From SZUA-181 sp964601765 (GTDB lineage Bacteria > Pseudomonadota > Zetaproteobacteria > Mariprofundales > Mariprofundaceae), in contig CAZROR010000018.1 of assembly GCA_964601765.1 (NCBI GenBank), forward strand, positions 1-25,677: a stretch of 25,677 bases of DNA. Direction: 5' to 3'. The notes beneath the pieces were generated by a model. The model had not been told where the DNA came from. It searched no databases and saw nothing but the letters and a program-made list of their open reading frames with translations. This document shows, one piece after another, positions 7,354 through 14,180 of this stretch; positions within the stretch are counted from its first letter, which is position 1, and each line of letters starts with the position of its first letter. Made by a program: the position numbers and the translations under genes.

Positions 7354-7721
7354 CACGATTCCTCCAGCATTCGCGTCAGCGCGCTGCTTTCCTCGGGCAT
7401 GACGAATCGCGCCGCTACCGCATCCGCCCAGGCCGGCCGACCGCTGGGCCTGCGCCGCGCGTCGCGCGCCCATTCGTCGAGCGTCATGCGCACGTTGCCC
7501 AGCCGTTGCATGGCCCTGTCGATATTCTGCAGGTCGGTCAGGGCCCTGATGATGTGGGGCGCGGTTTCCGATTTCGGGTGCTGCTTCATGGCCTCTTCCA
7601 GGTGCGCCAGGCCGTCCTCCGTGCTGGCCCGCAGGCAGGCCAGGGCGCCGTCCATCTGGGCCTCCAGCATGTGAAGCAGCCTGGCGTCGGCGACCCTGGG
7701 CCAGATGCCGGAGCGGCTCAC
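7353..7721 (-). CDS. Small helical protein of unknown family between MCP and CheA; possible CheZ-like phosphatase
   Basis: A 122-aa, largely alpha-helical protein with no signal peptide or membrane segment. It is locked into the operon: its GTG start (7721) overlaps the MCP stop (GTGA) and its stop overlaps the cheA start (TGATG). It is therefore almost certainly expressed, and probably made in step with its neighbours. I do not recognise a named family. Residues 61-76 read LTDLQNIDRAMQRLGN and contain D68-x-x-x-Q72, the spacing of the catalytic Asp/Gln pair in CheZ (DFQDLTGQ). This resemblance is only a short motif and could be chance. The C-terminal third is Arg-rich (about residues 84-95) and then hydrophobic. 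No cheZ is otherwise visible here. Confidence 0.85.
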   Translation of the reverse strand: MSRSGIWPRVADARLLHMLEAQMDGALACLRASTEDGLAHLEEAMKQHPKSETAPHIIRALTDLQNIDRAMQRLGNVRMTLDEWARDARRRPSGRPAWADAVAARFVMPEESSALTRMLEES

Positions 7722-9721
7722 TTTCCGGCCCTCAGCTCTTTCAGGAAATCGTCAATCATGTGCGACAGGTTGGCCGCGCTTTCCTCCAGTGATTGCGAGA
7801 CGGAGAGGATTTCGCTGGCCGCCTTGCCGGTTTCCTCGGATGCGGCCGATACATCGCTCACACTGCCCGTGACCTCCGCCACGGAGGCGTTGGCGTGCTG
7901 CACGCTGGAGGAGATCTCGTTGGCCGCCGTGGCCTGCTCGGCGGCGGCGGCCGTAATTTCATTGGTGATGTCGCCGATCTGACCGATGACGGCGGTGATA
8001 TGCGTGATGGCCTCGGAGCCGGATTTGGCCACTGACTGCAGGCGGCCGATCTGTTCCGAGATCTGTTCCGTCGCCTTCGCGGTCTGGTTGGCCAGCTCCT
8101 TCACCTCGCCGGCCACGACGGCGAAGCCGCGGCCGGCATCGCCCGCCCGTGCCGCCTCGATCGAGGCGTTCAGGGCCAGCAGATTGGTCTGCTCGGCAAT
8201 GTCCGAGATGAGCTGCACCACCTGGCCGATCTCCGCGGCGGCCTCGCCCAGGCCGGTTACCGTCTCGCTGGCCTTCGTGGCCTCGCTGACGGCATTCGTG
8301 GTGATGCCCTGGGCCTCGCGGATCTGCCGCGCCACCTCGTTGATGGACGCGGAAAGTTCCTCGGCCGCGGCCGCGACCGTGGCTACCTGCGAGCCCGCCT
8401 GCCCGGCGCCGTCGGCGGCCACCTGCGACTGGCGGCTGGATTTCTCGGCCGCCGCGGCCAGCACGTCGGCCGTGCCTTTCATCTGGCTGATGACGCTCGC
8501 CACCTGCCGCACCTCGGCGCCGACACCCTGCTCGAAGGTGTCGGCCCGTCGGGCATCCTCCGAGATGTCTTCCCAGGCCACCATGATGTGCGCCCATTCG
8601 CCGTCGGCGGCGGTGACGGCGGCGGCGGTGAAGCCGATGATCCTGTCGGCGATGGTGAAGCGCGAGTGCAGCGGAAAATGCTCGCGCTCGGCCAGCAATG
8701 CGCGCTGGTGGGCCGGATTCTTGTGGAATATATCGATGTGCCTGCCCACCATCTCGCTCACCTTGCAGGGGAGGTGCTCCTCGAACGACTCGAACAGCCG
8801 CACGGCCGCCGGGTTCATATGGGTGATGGTGAGGGTTTTCCTGTCCGCCAGCATGATGGCGAAGGGCATGTCCTCAATAACCTGCTGCTGCGTGAAGGAG
8901 TGACGCGCGTTGGCGATGAAGCGGTTGCACGCCGCCGCCAGCCTGCCGATTTCATCATTGCGCGGATGCTCGAAGCGCCGGTGCAGGTCGCCGCCCGCCG
9001 CCGCCTGCGCGTTCCCGGCCAGAAGCGCAATCGGCCGGATGACCTCGCGCCGGAGCATCCAGCCCAGGCCCAGGGTGCAGGCAAGTAGCACGGCCCCGCC
9101 GAAGCCGGCGTACAGCAGCCGTTGCCGGTGTACCGCGGCCTGTTCCGCGGCCAGCGGTACGTCCACGCGAAGGATGCCGCGCACGGGATTTGCGTCATAG
9201 CCATGGCAGGCATTGCAGGCTTCGTCCTTCTCAATCGGCAGCAGCAGCGTGATGCGCCCGGCCGACGAGTCGGCCCGCGTGACTGTCTTGCCCCCGGCCG
9301 CCCCGGCAATATCCCCGGGGCGGATATCATCCGCCCGCGCGGCGGGCCGCGCCTGGCGCGTAAAGGTTTTGTCGTCCAGGAAGGTGTTCACCTTGTTCTG
9401 CGTATCGAGATCGCGAAAGGCCAGCGCTCCGTCCCTGCGTATCACCTGCACGGCGGCGATGGCAGGGTTGGCGTTCAGCCGCTCGAGCCAGTCCATGGCG
9501 ATATCCGTCTGGCCCGAGAGCATCAGCGTTTTCAGGCTGTCCTTCAGCGCCTGGGCCGCGACGACGGCGCTTTCCCTTGCGTCGGCCATGAGCCTGTGCT
9601 CCTGGTAGCGGTCGAGTGCCACAAGGCCCACGGTCAGCGCCATCAGCAGGATGCCTCCCGTCATTGCCATGATGCGCGTGCTTATGTTCGATCCTGCCCT
9701 GCTATTGGGTTTTGTTGCCAT
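7718..9721 (-). CDS. Methyl-accepting chemotaxis protein with haem-c (CxxCH) periplasmic sensor and PAS domain
   Basis: A 667-aa receptor. TM1 about residues 17-36. The periplasmic domain (37-200) contains C169-N-A-C172-H173, a classical covalent c-type haem attachment site, followed by GYDANPVRGILRVDVPL near TM2. TM2 about 203-222, HAMP 223-272, then a cytoplasmic PAS domain about 276-390 (MPFAIMLADRKTLTITHMNP). The MCP signalling domain runs to the end, with the hairpin tip EIGQVVQLISDIAEQTNLLA. The haem suggests redox, oxygen or nitric oxide sensing. There is no NWETF-like CheR/CheB tether at the C-terminus. Ribosome site AGGAGGATCTCT precedes ATG 9721. The signalling domain is nearly identical to that of the neighbouring MCP, pointing to duplication or gene conversion. 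Confidence 0.95.
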   Translation of the reverse strand: MATKPNSRAGSNISTRIMAMTGGILLMALTVGLVALDRYQEHRLMADARESAVVAAQALKDSLKTLMLSGQTDIAMDWLERLNANPAIAAVQVIRRDGALAFRDLDTQNKVNTFLDDKTFTRQARPAARADDIRPGDIAGAAGGKTVTRADSSAGRITLLLPIEKDEACNACHGYDANPVRGILRVDVPLAAEQAAVHRQRLLYAGFGGAVLLACTLGLGWMLRREVIRPIALLAGNAQAAAGGDLHRRFEHPRNDEIGRLAAACNRFIANARHSFTQQQVIEDMPFAIMLADRKTLTITHMNPAAVRLFESFEEHLPCKVSEMVGRHIDIFHKNPAHQRALLAEREHFPLHSRFTIADRIIGFTAAAVTAADGEWAHIMVAWEDISEDARRADTFEQGVGAEVRQVASVISQMKGTADVLAAAAEKSSRQSQVAADGAGQAGSQVATVAAAAEELSASINEVARQIREAQGITTNAVSEATKASETVTGLGEAAAEIGQVVQLISDIAEQTNLLALNASIEAARAGDAGRGFAVVAGEVKELANQTAKATEQISEQIGRLQSVAKSGSEAITHITAVIGQIGDITNEITAAAAEQATAANEISSSVQHANASVAEVTGSVSDVSAASEETGKAASEILSVSQSLEESAANLSHMIDDFLKELRAGK

Positions 9722-9734
9722 AGAGATCCTCCTG

Positions 9735-11639
9735 TCATGCCCGTTTCAATGCTTCCGCTTCCCCGTCCTGCTCCTGCGTTTCCCCGTCACGTTCCCCGGC
9801 GGCCAGGCTCGCGAGGAACTGCTCCACCATCCGCGCGAGCTCCGCCGTGCTGTCGTGCAAAACTTGTGCCGCCGAGAGCATCTCGCTGGCCGCCTTGCCG
9901 GTATCCTCCGCCGCGCCGGCCACGTCGGTCACGTTGCCGGTCACGTCCGTTACCGAGGCGCTGGCGTGCTGCACGCTGCCGGATATTTCACGCGCCGCCG
10001 TCGCCTGTTCCTCAGCCGAGGCGGTGACCGTGTCGATGATTTCGCCCACGCGCGCGATGGTTTCGGCGATGCCGGAAATGGCCTCCGAGCTGGTGGCGCT
10101 TTCCTTTTGCAGGCAGCCGATCTGCTCGGAGATCCGTTCCGTGGCCTTCGCCGTCTGGCTGGCCAGCTCCTTCACCTCGCCTGCCACGACGGCGAAGCCG
10201 CGGCCGGCGTCGCCCGCCCGCGCCGCCTCGATCGAGGCGTTCAGGGCCAGCAGATTGGTTTGCTCGGCGATATCCGAGATAAGCTGCACCACCTGCCCGA
10301 TTTCCGCCGTGGCGGCACCCAGGCTTGCCACGGTGTCCGTCGTGCTTTCCGCCTGCTTCACGGCCGCGTGGGCAATGTCCTGCGCCTCCCTGATCTGGCG
10401 CGTCTCCTCGTTGATGGATGCGGACATCTGCTCGGCCGCGGCGGCCACGGTCGTCACGTTGCCGGCTGCTTCCTCGGCGCCATGCCTGGCCGCGCCGGCC
10501 TGCCGGCTGGATTCCTCGGCCGCGGCGGCCACGGTCTGGGCGTGCTCCTCCACCTGGCCGGATGCGCCGCCGAGCTGTTCCGTGATGCGGGCGATGTCGT
10601 CCCGGAACGAGGCGATGAGCCGCGCGTCCTCCCCGGCCTTGGCCTGCGCCGCGGCCATTTTTTCAAGGTTGCCGTTGATGGTCCGGCCCACGCGTCTCAT
10701 CTCCATGGAAAGGCCGCGTGTATCGATGCGCCTGTCCATGATGCCGTTTTTCAGGGCGTTGATGGAGGAGCCGACCTCCATGATGAATGCCTCGGTGTTG
10801 TCGGCGAGGCGGTTGATTTCGTGCGTGGCCCGCCCCAGTTCGTCCGCGCACGGGACGGGACAGATGCGCGGCGTCAGCAGGCCGGTGGACCATCCGTGCA
10901 CGGTGTCCATGATGGGCCGCAGGCGGCGCTGCAGCACGCCGCCGAAGGCGAGCTGCACGCAGATATTGATGAGCGTCACCAGGACAATCATCACCCAGAG
11001 CTGGGTGCGCATGCCGGCAAGCGCGCCGGAAAGCTCTTCCGTGCTTTCCTGCAGGTCGTATTGCAGCTGCTCGCTCAGCCCCGACAGGTCGGTGAGGATG
11101 TCCGCGGACACCTTCTTTAACCCAGCGTTCAGGGCGGTGGTGTCTGTCTTGTGCGCTCTGGCGCGCCGGATGCGCTCGCCGGTCTCGACGAGGGTGTTGA
11201 ATTCCGTGGCCACGGCCTGGAGCTGCGCCGCCTCGGCGTCGTCATCCCTGTTCTGATAGACGGAAAGCAATTTTCCCATCGCGTCGTAGAAGCTCTCCGC
11301 CTCCGCCTCCGCCCTTGTGGCGGCGCGCTCATCGCCGGTCAGGGCCGCCACGGTGATGAAATGCTGGGCCGTGAGCACATGCTCGCGCAGGCTCCCGCTG
11401 GCCAGCATTTCCGGGATGGTGTTTTTCCGCATGTTCTCCAGCTGCTCCTGCACCCCGGCCGCGCCGTGGACGGCGAGCAGCGTTTGCACGATCACCTGCG
11501 CGTTGATGATGGCGAAGGCGATCATGATGAGGGCGCGCAGCCGTATCCTGAGCGCGAGGGACCAGAGTCCTCCACTGCCCGGAGCCTTCTGTCCCCGGCT
11601 GTGCCTGCGTGTTCCTTTCCCTTTTCCGTGTGCGTGCAT
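9735..11639 (-). CDS. Methyl-accepting chemotaxis protein with helical periplasmic domain
   Basis: A 634-aa receptor. A basic, Gly/His-rich cytoplasmic leader (about 33 residues) precedes TM1 (about 33-55). The periplasmic region (about 56-210) is entirely helix-forming, rich in Glu/Ala/Arg/Gln, and resembles a four-helix-bundle ligand domain, though I cannot name the subtype. TM2 lies about 213-232, followed by a HAMP-like segment (DELGRATHEINRLAD). The signalling domain has the invariant tip (ISDIAEQTNLLALNASIEAA). The C-terminus is acidic and lacks a CheR-binding pentapeptide. The ATG at 11639 is preceded by GAGGTAAGG. It lies 13 bp upstream of the haem MCP in the same operon, so the two receptors are probably co-expressed and may form mixed arrays. 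Confidence 0.95.
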   Translation of the reverse strand: MHAHGKGKGTRRHSRGQKAPGSGGLWSLALRIRLRALIMIAFAIINAQVIVQTLLAVHGAAGVQEQLENMRKNTIPEMLASGSLREHVLTAQHFITVAALTGDERAATRAEAEAESFYDAMGKLLSVYQNRDDDAEAAQLQAVATEFNTLVETGERIRRARAHKTDTTALNAGLKKVSADILTDLSGLSEQLQYDLQESTEELSGALAGMRTQLWVMIVLVTLINICVQLAFGGVLQRRLRPIMDTVHGWSTGLLTPRICPVPCADELGRATHEINRLADNTEAFIMEVGSSINALKNGIMDRRIDTRGLSMEMRRVGRTINGNLEKMAAAQAKAGEDARLIASFRDDIARITEQLGGASGQVEEHAQTVAAAAEESSRQAGAARHGAEEAAGNVTTVAAAAEQMSASINEETRQIREAQDIAHAAVKQAESTTDTVASLGAATAEIGQVVQLISDIAEQTNLLALNASIEAARAGDAGRGFAVVAGEVKELASQTAKATERISEQIGCLQKESATSSEAISGIAETIARVGEIIDTVTASAEEQATAAREISGSVQHASASVTDVTGNVTDVAGAAEDTGKAASEMLSAAQVLHDSTAELARMVEQFLASLAAGERDGETQEQDGEAEALKRA

Positions 11640-11685
11640 GGCCTTACCTCTCGAATCTGTTTTTGCCGGTTTGGTCTGGTCGTTC

Positions 11686-11705
11686 GCCCGGCCGGGTCGC
11701 CGGGC
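11686..11705 (-). other. GC-rich hairpin after the PAS gene
   Basis: GCCCGGC (11686-11692) and GCCGGGC (11699-11705) form a 7-bp stem with a 6-base loop, touching the PAS gene stop codon and preceding the MCP gene. No U-tract follows on the minus strand, so an mRNA stability or partial-attenuation role is more likely than full termination. Confidence 0.35.
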
Positions 11706-12283
11706 TATCCGTTATCGGCGTCGCTGGCCCGGCGGCCGATGCTTTTGTCGCCCGGGCCGTGCCTGCGGTCGCCGTCGCCCTGGTGCGCCAGGACGTATAG
11801 GGGGCTTTTCCGGTACATCTCGAAAATATCGCGCCGGCTCAGCCTGGCCCGCTGCTCCGGTGTTCCCTCGGCCTCCCTGAGCTTGCGGTACAATGCTTCC
11901 ATTTCCTCGATTTTTTGCCGGCTCATTTTTCGGCGCACGGCGAAGTAGCCGATCACGCGCTCGCCGGCGTCGTATTGCGGCGTGATGGTGACGTCCACCC
12001 AGTAGGCATCGCCGTTCTTACAGCGGTTTTTTACCTGCCCGCGCCATTCCAGGCCCGACTGCAGGCGATCCCAGCACCAGGCGAAGGCGATGCAGGGCAT
12101 GTCCGGGTGGCGAACGATGTTATGCGGCTGGCCCAGCAGCTCCGATTCGGAGTAGCCGGAGACGCGCGTGAATACATCGTTGGCGTAGGTGATGATGCCC
12201 TCGGTGTCCGTCTTCGAGCATATCCACTCGTCATCCTTCATGCTTTCGTTTTCGTGGTTCGTGACCGGCAGATTGAGTCGCAT
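11705..12283 (-). CDS. Aer-like PAS-domain signalling protein (no MCP domain)
   Basis: 192 aa, soluble. The PAS domain (about residues 20-130) carries the signature of the Aer redox/oxygen sensor PAS: ITYANDVFTRVSGY, NIVRHPDMP, then WRGQVKNRCKNGDAYWV and VTITPQY. In that family the pocket usually binds FAD. After the PAS core comes a charged helix (KIEEMEALYRKLREAE) and a basic disordered tail. It lacks HAMP and MCP signalling domains, so it cannot drive CheA directly as Aer does; it might work through the two downstream receptors. Start chosen at ATG 12283, preceded by GGAAGGAGG; longer readings upstream have no support. It is the first gene after the operon's sigma-54 promoter. Confidence 0.9.
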   Translation of the reverse strand: MRLNLPVTNHENESMKDDEWICSKTDTEGIITYANDVFTRVSGYSESELLGQPHNIVRHPDMPCIAFAWCWDRLQSGLEWRGQVKNRCKNGDAYWVDVTITPQYDAGERVIGYFAVRRKMSRQKIEEMEALYRKLREAEGTPEQRARLSRRDIFEMYRKSPLYVLAHQGDGDRRHGPGDKSIGRRASDADNG

Positions 12284-12320
12284 ACGTGTGCCTCCTTCCC
12301 GGGTGCCTGGAACGGCCCAT

Positions 12321-12335
12321 GCAATTCCGGTGCCA
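12321..12335 (-). promoter_or_regulatory. Sigma-54 promoter of the chemotaxis operon
   Basis: On the minus strand: TGGCACC-GGAA-TTGC, with exact GG-N10-GC spacing and one mismatch to TGGCACG-N4-TTGC. Transcription should begin near 12309, about 25 bases upstream of the PAS gene start at 12283. From here the PAS-MCP-MCP-orf-cheA-W-Y-B-R genes run with overlaps or short gaps. Confidence 0.8.
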
Positions 12336-12416
12336 TGCGGGTATCGGGGTGGCCACGGAGTATCGCTTGCCCTATGATCCCGCATGCACGAGGCGACTGG
12401 CCGCCGGGAGGGTGAC

Positions 12417-12836
12417 ATGACGACGACCGAACGAACGGAGACAGGGCATGTGGCGCATGACGGACGCGAATTCTCGCGCTCGCCGGTGAAGGTGCGCGTG
12501 ACCGTTCTGGATCGTGGCGGCACACCCGCCGCCAGCGTGCGCGGCGTGGTGCAGGATCTGAGCATGAACGGCGTGTTTGTCCGCGTGGAGGATGCTCCGC
12601 TCCCCGGCGTGGGAAGCGACTGTCGCGTGGATATCAGTCTGGAGGCGCAGGCGCGCGTGGAGGCCGCGGGGCGGGTGGCGCGCCTGGCGGCGGGCGGCAT
12701 GGCTGTCCAGTTTACGGAGATTATCGGATCCGAAAGCTTTGCCCACCTGCAACGGCTTGTCCTGTACAATAATGCCCGTCCCGATGTGGTGCTGGAGGAG
12801 GCCAGGCGGCACGCCGGCATCCGGCGGCTGGATTGA
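12417..12836 (+). CDS. PilZ-domain cyclic-di-GMP-binding protein
   Basis: 139 aa. Both PilZ binding motifs are present: RxxxR (R17-E-F-S-R21) and DxSxxG (D47-L-S-M-N-G52). A beta-rich PilZ core then ends in a C-terminal helix (about 115-139). The protein is little more than the PilZ domain, so it should act by binding a partner, such as the flagellar motor or a Che protein, when c-di-GMP rises. ATG 12417 was chosen over ATG 12384 because GGGAGGGTGAC precedes it. It is divergent from the che operon and shares its 133-bp intergenic region. A weak GG-N10-GC match (about GG 12350-12351) is present upstream on the plus strand, but it is not convincing. Confidence 0.9.
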   Translation: MTTTERTETGHVAHDGREFSRSPVKVRVTVLDRGGTPAASVRGVVQDLSMNGVFVRVEDAPLPGVGSDCRVDISLEAQARVEAAGRVARLAAGGMAVQFTEIIGSESFAHLQRLVLYNNARPDVVLEEARRHAGIRRLD

Positions 12837-12973
12837 CGGATGTTTGACGCCAAACGTCGGACATTCTGACGGCCACGTCTCCGGCACCGGCCTGTCGCGC
12901 ATGCCATGGGTCCGGAACAGAGGGAATGGAATTTCACGATAATGGCGCATGCGCAGCCGCCGTGGCCGCCATT

Positions 12974-12988
12974 TGGCCGCGGAGTTGC
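12974..12988 (+). promoter_or_regulatory. Probable sigma-54 promoter of the cheX-cheY operon
   Basis: TGGCCGC-GGAG-TTGC followed by T. It has exact GG-N10-GC spacing, TGGC and TTGC intact, and three mismatches in the ACG part of the -24 box. Located about 54 bases before the leader ORF start at 13042. Bases 12837-12973, downstream of the PilZ gene, hold nothing else I can support. Confidence 0.55.
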
Positions 12989-13041
12989 TAGCCGTGTAGG
13001 GAGACGCCGCCGGCGAGGCGGACAACACGGGAGGATGCGCC

Positions 13042-13107
13042 ATGCCTGCTACAAGCAATTACTGGCAGCCGGAGCGTAACTGCAGATCCGCGGAAGCGGA
13101 CGCGTGA
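13042..13107 (+). CDS. 21-aa leader ORF translationally coupled to cheX
   Basis: ATG 13042 has a good ribosome site (CGGGAGG, 13028-13034). The ORF encodes 21 residues, starting MPATSNYWQPERN. Its TGA (13105-13107) overlaps the cheX GTG start (13104-13106) in the string GTGA. cheX itself has only a weak ribosome site, so translation of this leader probably delivers ribosomes to cheX. No known family; the peptide may matter only as a coupling device. Confidence 0.4.
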   Translation: MPATSNYWQPERNCRSAEADA

Positions 13108-13556
13108 GCGTCTCGGAACAGGATATCGTGCGCATCTCGTCCGAGATATGGGCATCCGTGCTGGACATGGACATACGGCATGCGGGCAGGGACGGCGGGA
13201 TGCCGGCCGGTGTGCGCACGATGATCGGCTGCATTCAGATTACCGGTGACTGGGAAGGCGCGGTGACGTTGTATTGCCCCGAGTCCCTGGCCCGCAGGGC
13301 TACCAGCGCCATGTTCGGCATGCCGGCCGCGGATATCAGTGATGATGAAATCCAGGACACGCTGGGAGAGCTGACCAACATGACGGCGGGGAATATCAAG
13401 GCGCTGCTGCCCGGATCGTGCCTGATTTCCCTGCCATCCGTGGCTGAGGGCGTGGATTACCGGCTTACCGTGCCGGGCGGCAGGATTGCTGTTCGGACCA
13501 GCTTTGAATGCGATGGCGAACCGTTGCAGGTGACTGTTCTGAAGCGGAGCCGCTAG
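13104..13556 (+). CDS. cheX: CheX-type CheY-P phosphatase
   Basis: 150 aa. The family's catalytic ExxN motif is seen as E89-L-T-N92 in LGELTNMTAGNIKALL, within the typical helix. The surrounding CheX/CheC fold signature is also present: ITGDWEGAVTLYCPE, then MFGMPAADISDDEIQDTLGEL, and a C-terminal beta strand FECDGEPLQVTVL. CheX dephosphorylates CheY-P, usually as a dimer. With no cheZ, cheC or fliY in view, it is the best candidate for signal termination. GTG start at 13104, coupled to the 21-aa leader. It is followed by a membrane microprotein and a CheY-like regulator, a likely substrate. Confidence 0.9.
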   Translation: MSVSEQDIVRISSEIWASVLDMDIRHAGRDGGMPAGVRTMIGCIQITGDWEGAVTLYCPESLARRATSAMFGMPAADISDDEIQDTLGELTNMTAGNIKALLPGSCLISLPSVAEGVDYRLTVPGGRIAVRTSFECDGEPLQVTVLKRSR

Positions 13557-13616
13557 CTGTTTACGAAAGGGCTTGGATGCGCCTTGTTTCAGACGTTATC
13601 CGGAAAGGAGGGATAG

Positions 13617-13763
13617 ATGAATATCATGATGTTCGGCATTTTCGGTATCATGGCGGCGCTTGCCGTGGCGGGCGTGGCGAAGGCGTGGCGAAGGCGTGGC
13701 GCGGGGAGCGCCTGTTCCGCCGAGGAGGAAAGCGAACTCTGGGTCAGGGAGTCCAGATGCTGA
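13617..13763 (+). CDS. 48-aa single-pass membrane microprotein
   Basis: ATG 13617 follows an excellent ribosome site (GGAAAGGAGGG, 13602-13612). The N-terminal ~20 residues are hydrophobic (MNIMMFGIFGIMAALAVAGV) and would form one membrane helix. They are followed by a basic stretch (KAWRRRG) and an acidic tail (SAEEESELWVRESRC). The positive-inside rule puts the C-terminus in the cytoplasm. Third codon positions are GC-rich in this frame, supporting it over the two alternatives. Family unknown. It lies between cheX and cheY, so a role in localising or tuning that pair is conceivable (inference). An 11-bp tandem repeat spans its membrane-proximal part. Confidence 0.6.
   Translation: MNIMMFGIFGIMAALAVAGVAKAWRRRGAGSACSAEEESELWVRESRC
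13671..13701. repeat. 11-bp tandem repeat (2.8 copies)
   Basis: The unit GGCGTGGCGAA is present twice in full (13671-13681, 13682-13692), then as a 9-base partial copy (13693-13701). It lies inside the 48-aa microprotein gene. Gaining or losing one unit would change the frame and replace the acidic tail with a different C-terminus. Confidence 0.9.
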
Positions 13764-13814
13764 ACGGCCGGTTGCGGCTACTACATCGTGCATGCATGAG
13801 AATGAAGGAGGAAC

Positions 13815-14180
13815 ATGATGAAAATTCTGGTAGTTGATGACAGCAAGGCCATGCGCATGATTGTCAAGAAGACACTGCGCCAGGCCGGCTATCAGGAACA
13901 CGAGACCAGGGAAGCCGGCGACGGGCAGCAGGCACTGGATGTCATTCGCGAGTGGGAACCCGATGTCGTGTTGTCGGACTGGAACATGCCGAACATGAAC
14001 GGTCCGGAGCTGTTGCAGGCGCTCAGGGCGGACGGCTTTGCCGGCGCGTTCGGTTTCGTGACAACGGAGTGCTCGCCGAAAATGCGGCAGGCAGCCGAGG
14101 AGGGAGGCGCGCGCTTCATGATTACCAAGCCCTTTACCGCTCAGACGTTTCAGGAGACACTCGGCCCGTTTCTGGGATGA
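13815..14180 (+). CDS. cheY: CheY-like single-domain response regulator
   Basis: 121 aa receiver: VVDDSKAMR, phospho-Asp55 in LSDWNMPNMNG, Thr83/84 in FVTTECS, Lys105 in ITKPF. SDWNMP and TTE are closer to classical CheY wording than the regulator in the main operon (LDWHMP). The start is ATG 13815 or the immediately following ATG 13818; AAGGAGGAAC precedes both. Placed after cheX, it is the likely direct substrate of that phosphatase. Its last codons and stop lie in a 19-bp tandem duplication. Confidence 0.95.
   Translation: MMKILVVDDSKAMRMIVKKTLRQAGYQEHETREAGDGQQALDVIREWEPDVVLSDWNMPNMNGPELLQALRADGFAGAFGFVTTECSPKMRQAAEEGGARFMITKPFTAQTFQETLGPFLG

Noticed and set aside
9651..11256. Two long plus-strand ORFs (469 and 489 codons) opposite the MCP genes
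   Set aside because: Shadows of the MCP coding strand; compositionally odd (Arg/Gly or Ser/Ala rich), no ribosome sites, no motifs.
12905..13081. Alternative ORF from ATG 12905 across the region before cheX
   Set aside because: Arg/Pro-rich, no ribosome site, and covers the sigma-54-like promoter; the 21-aa leader at 13042 has better support.
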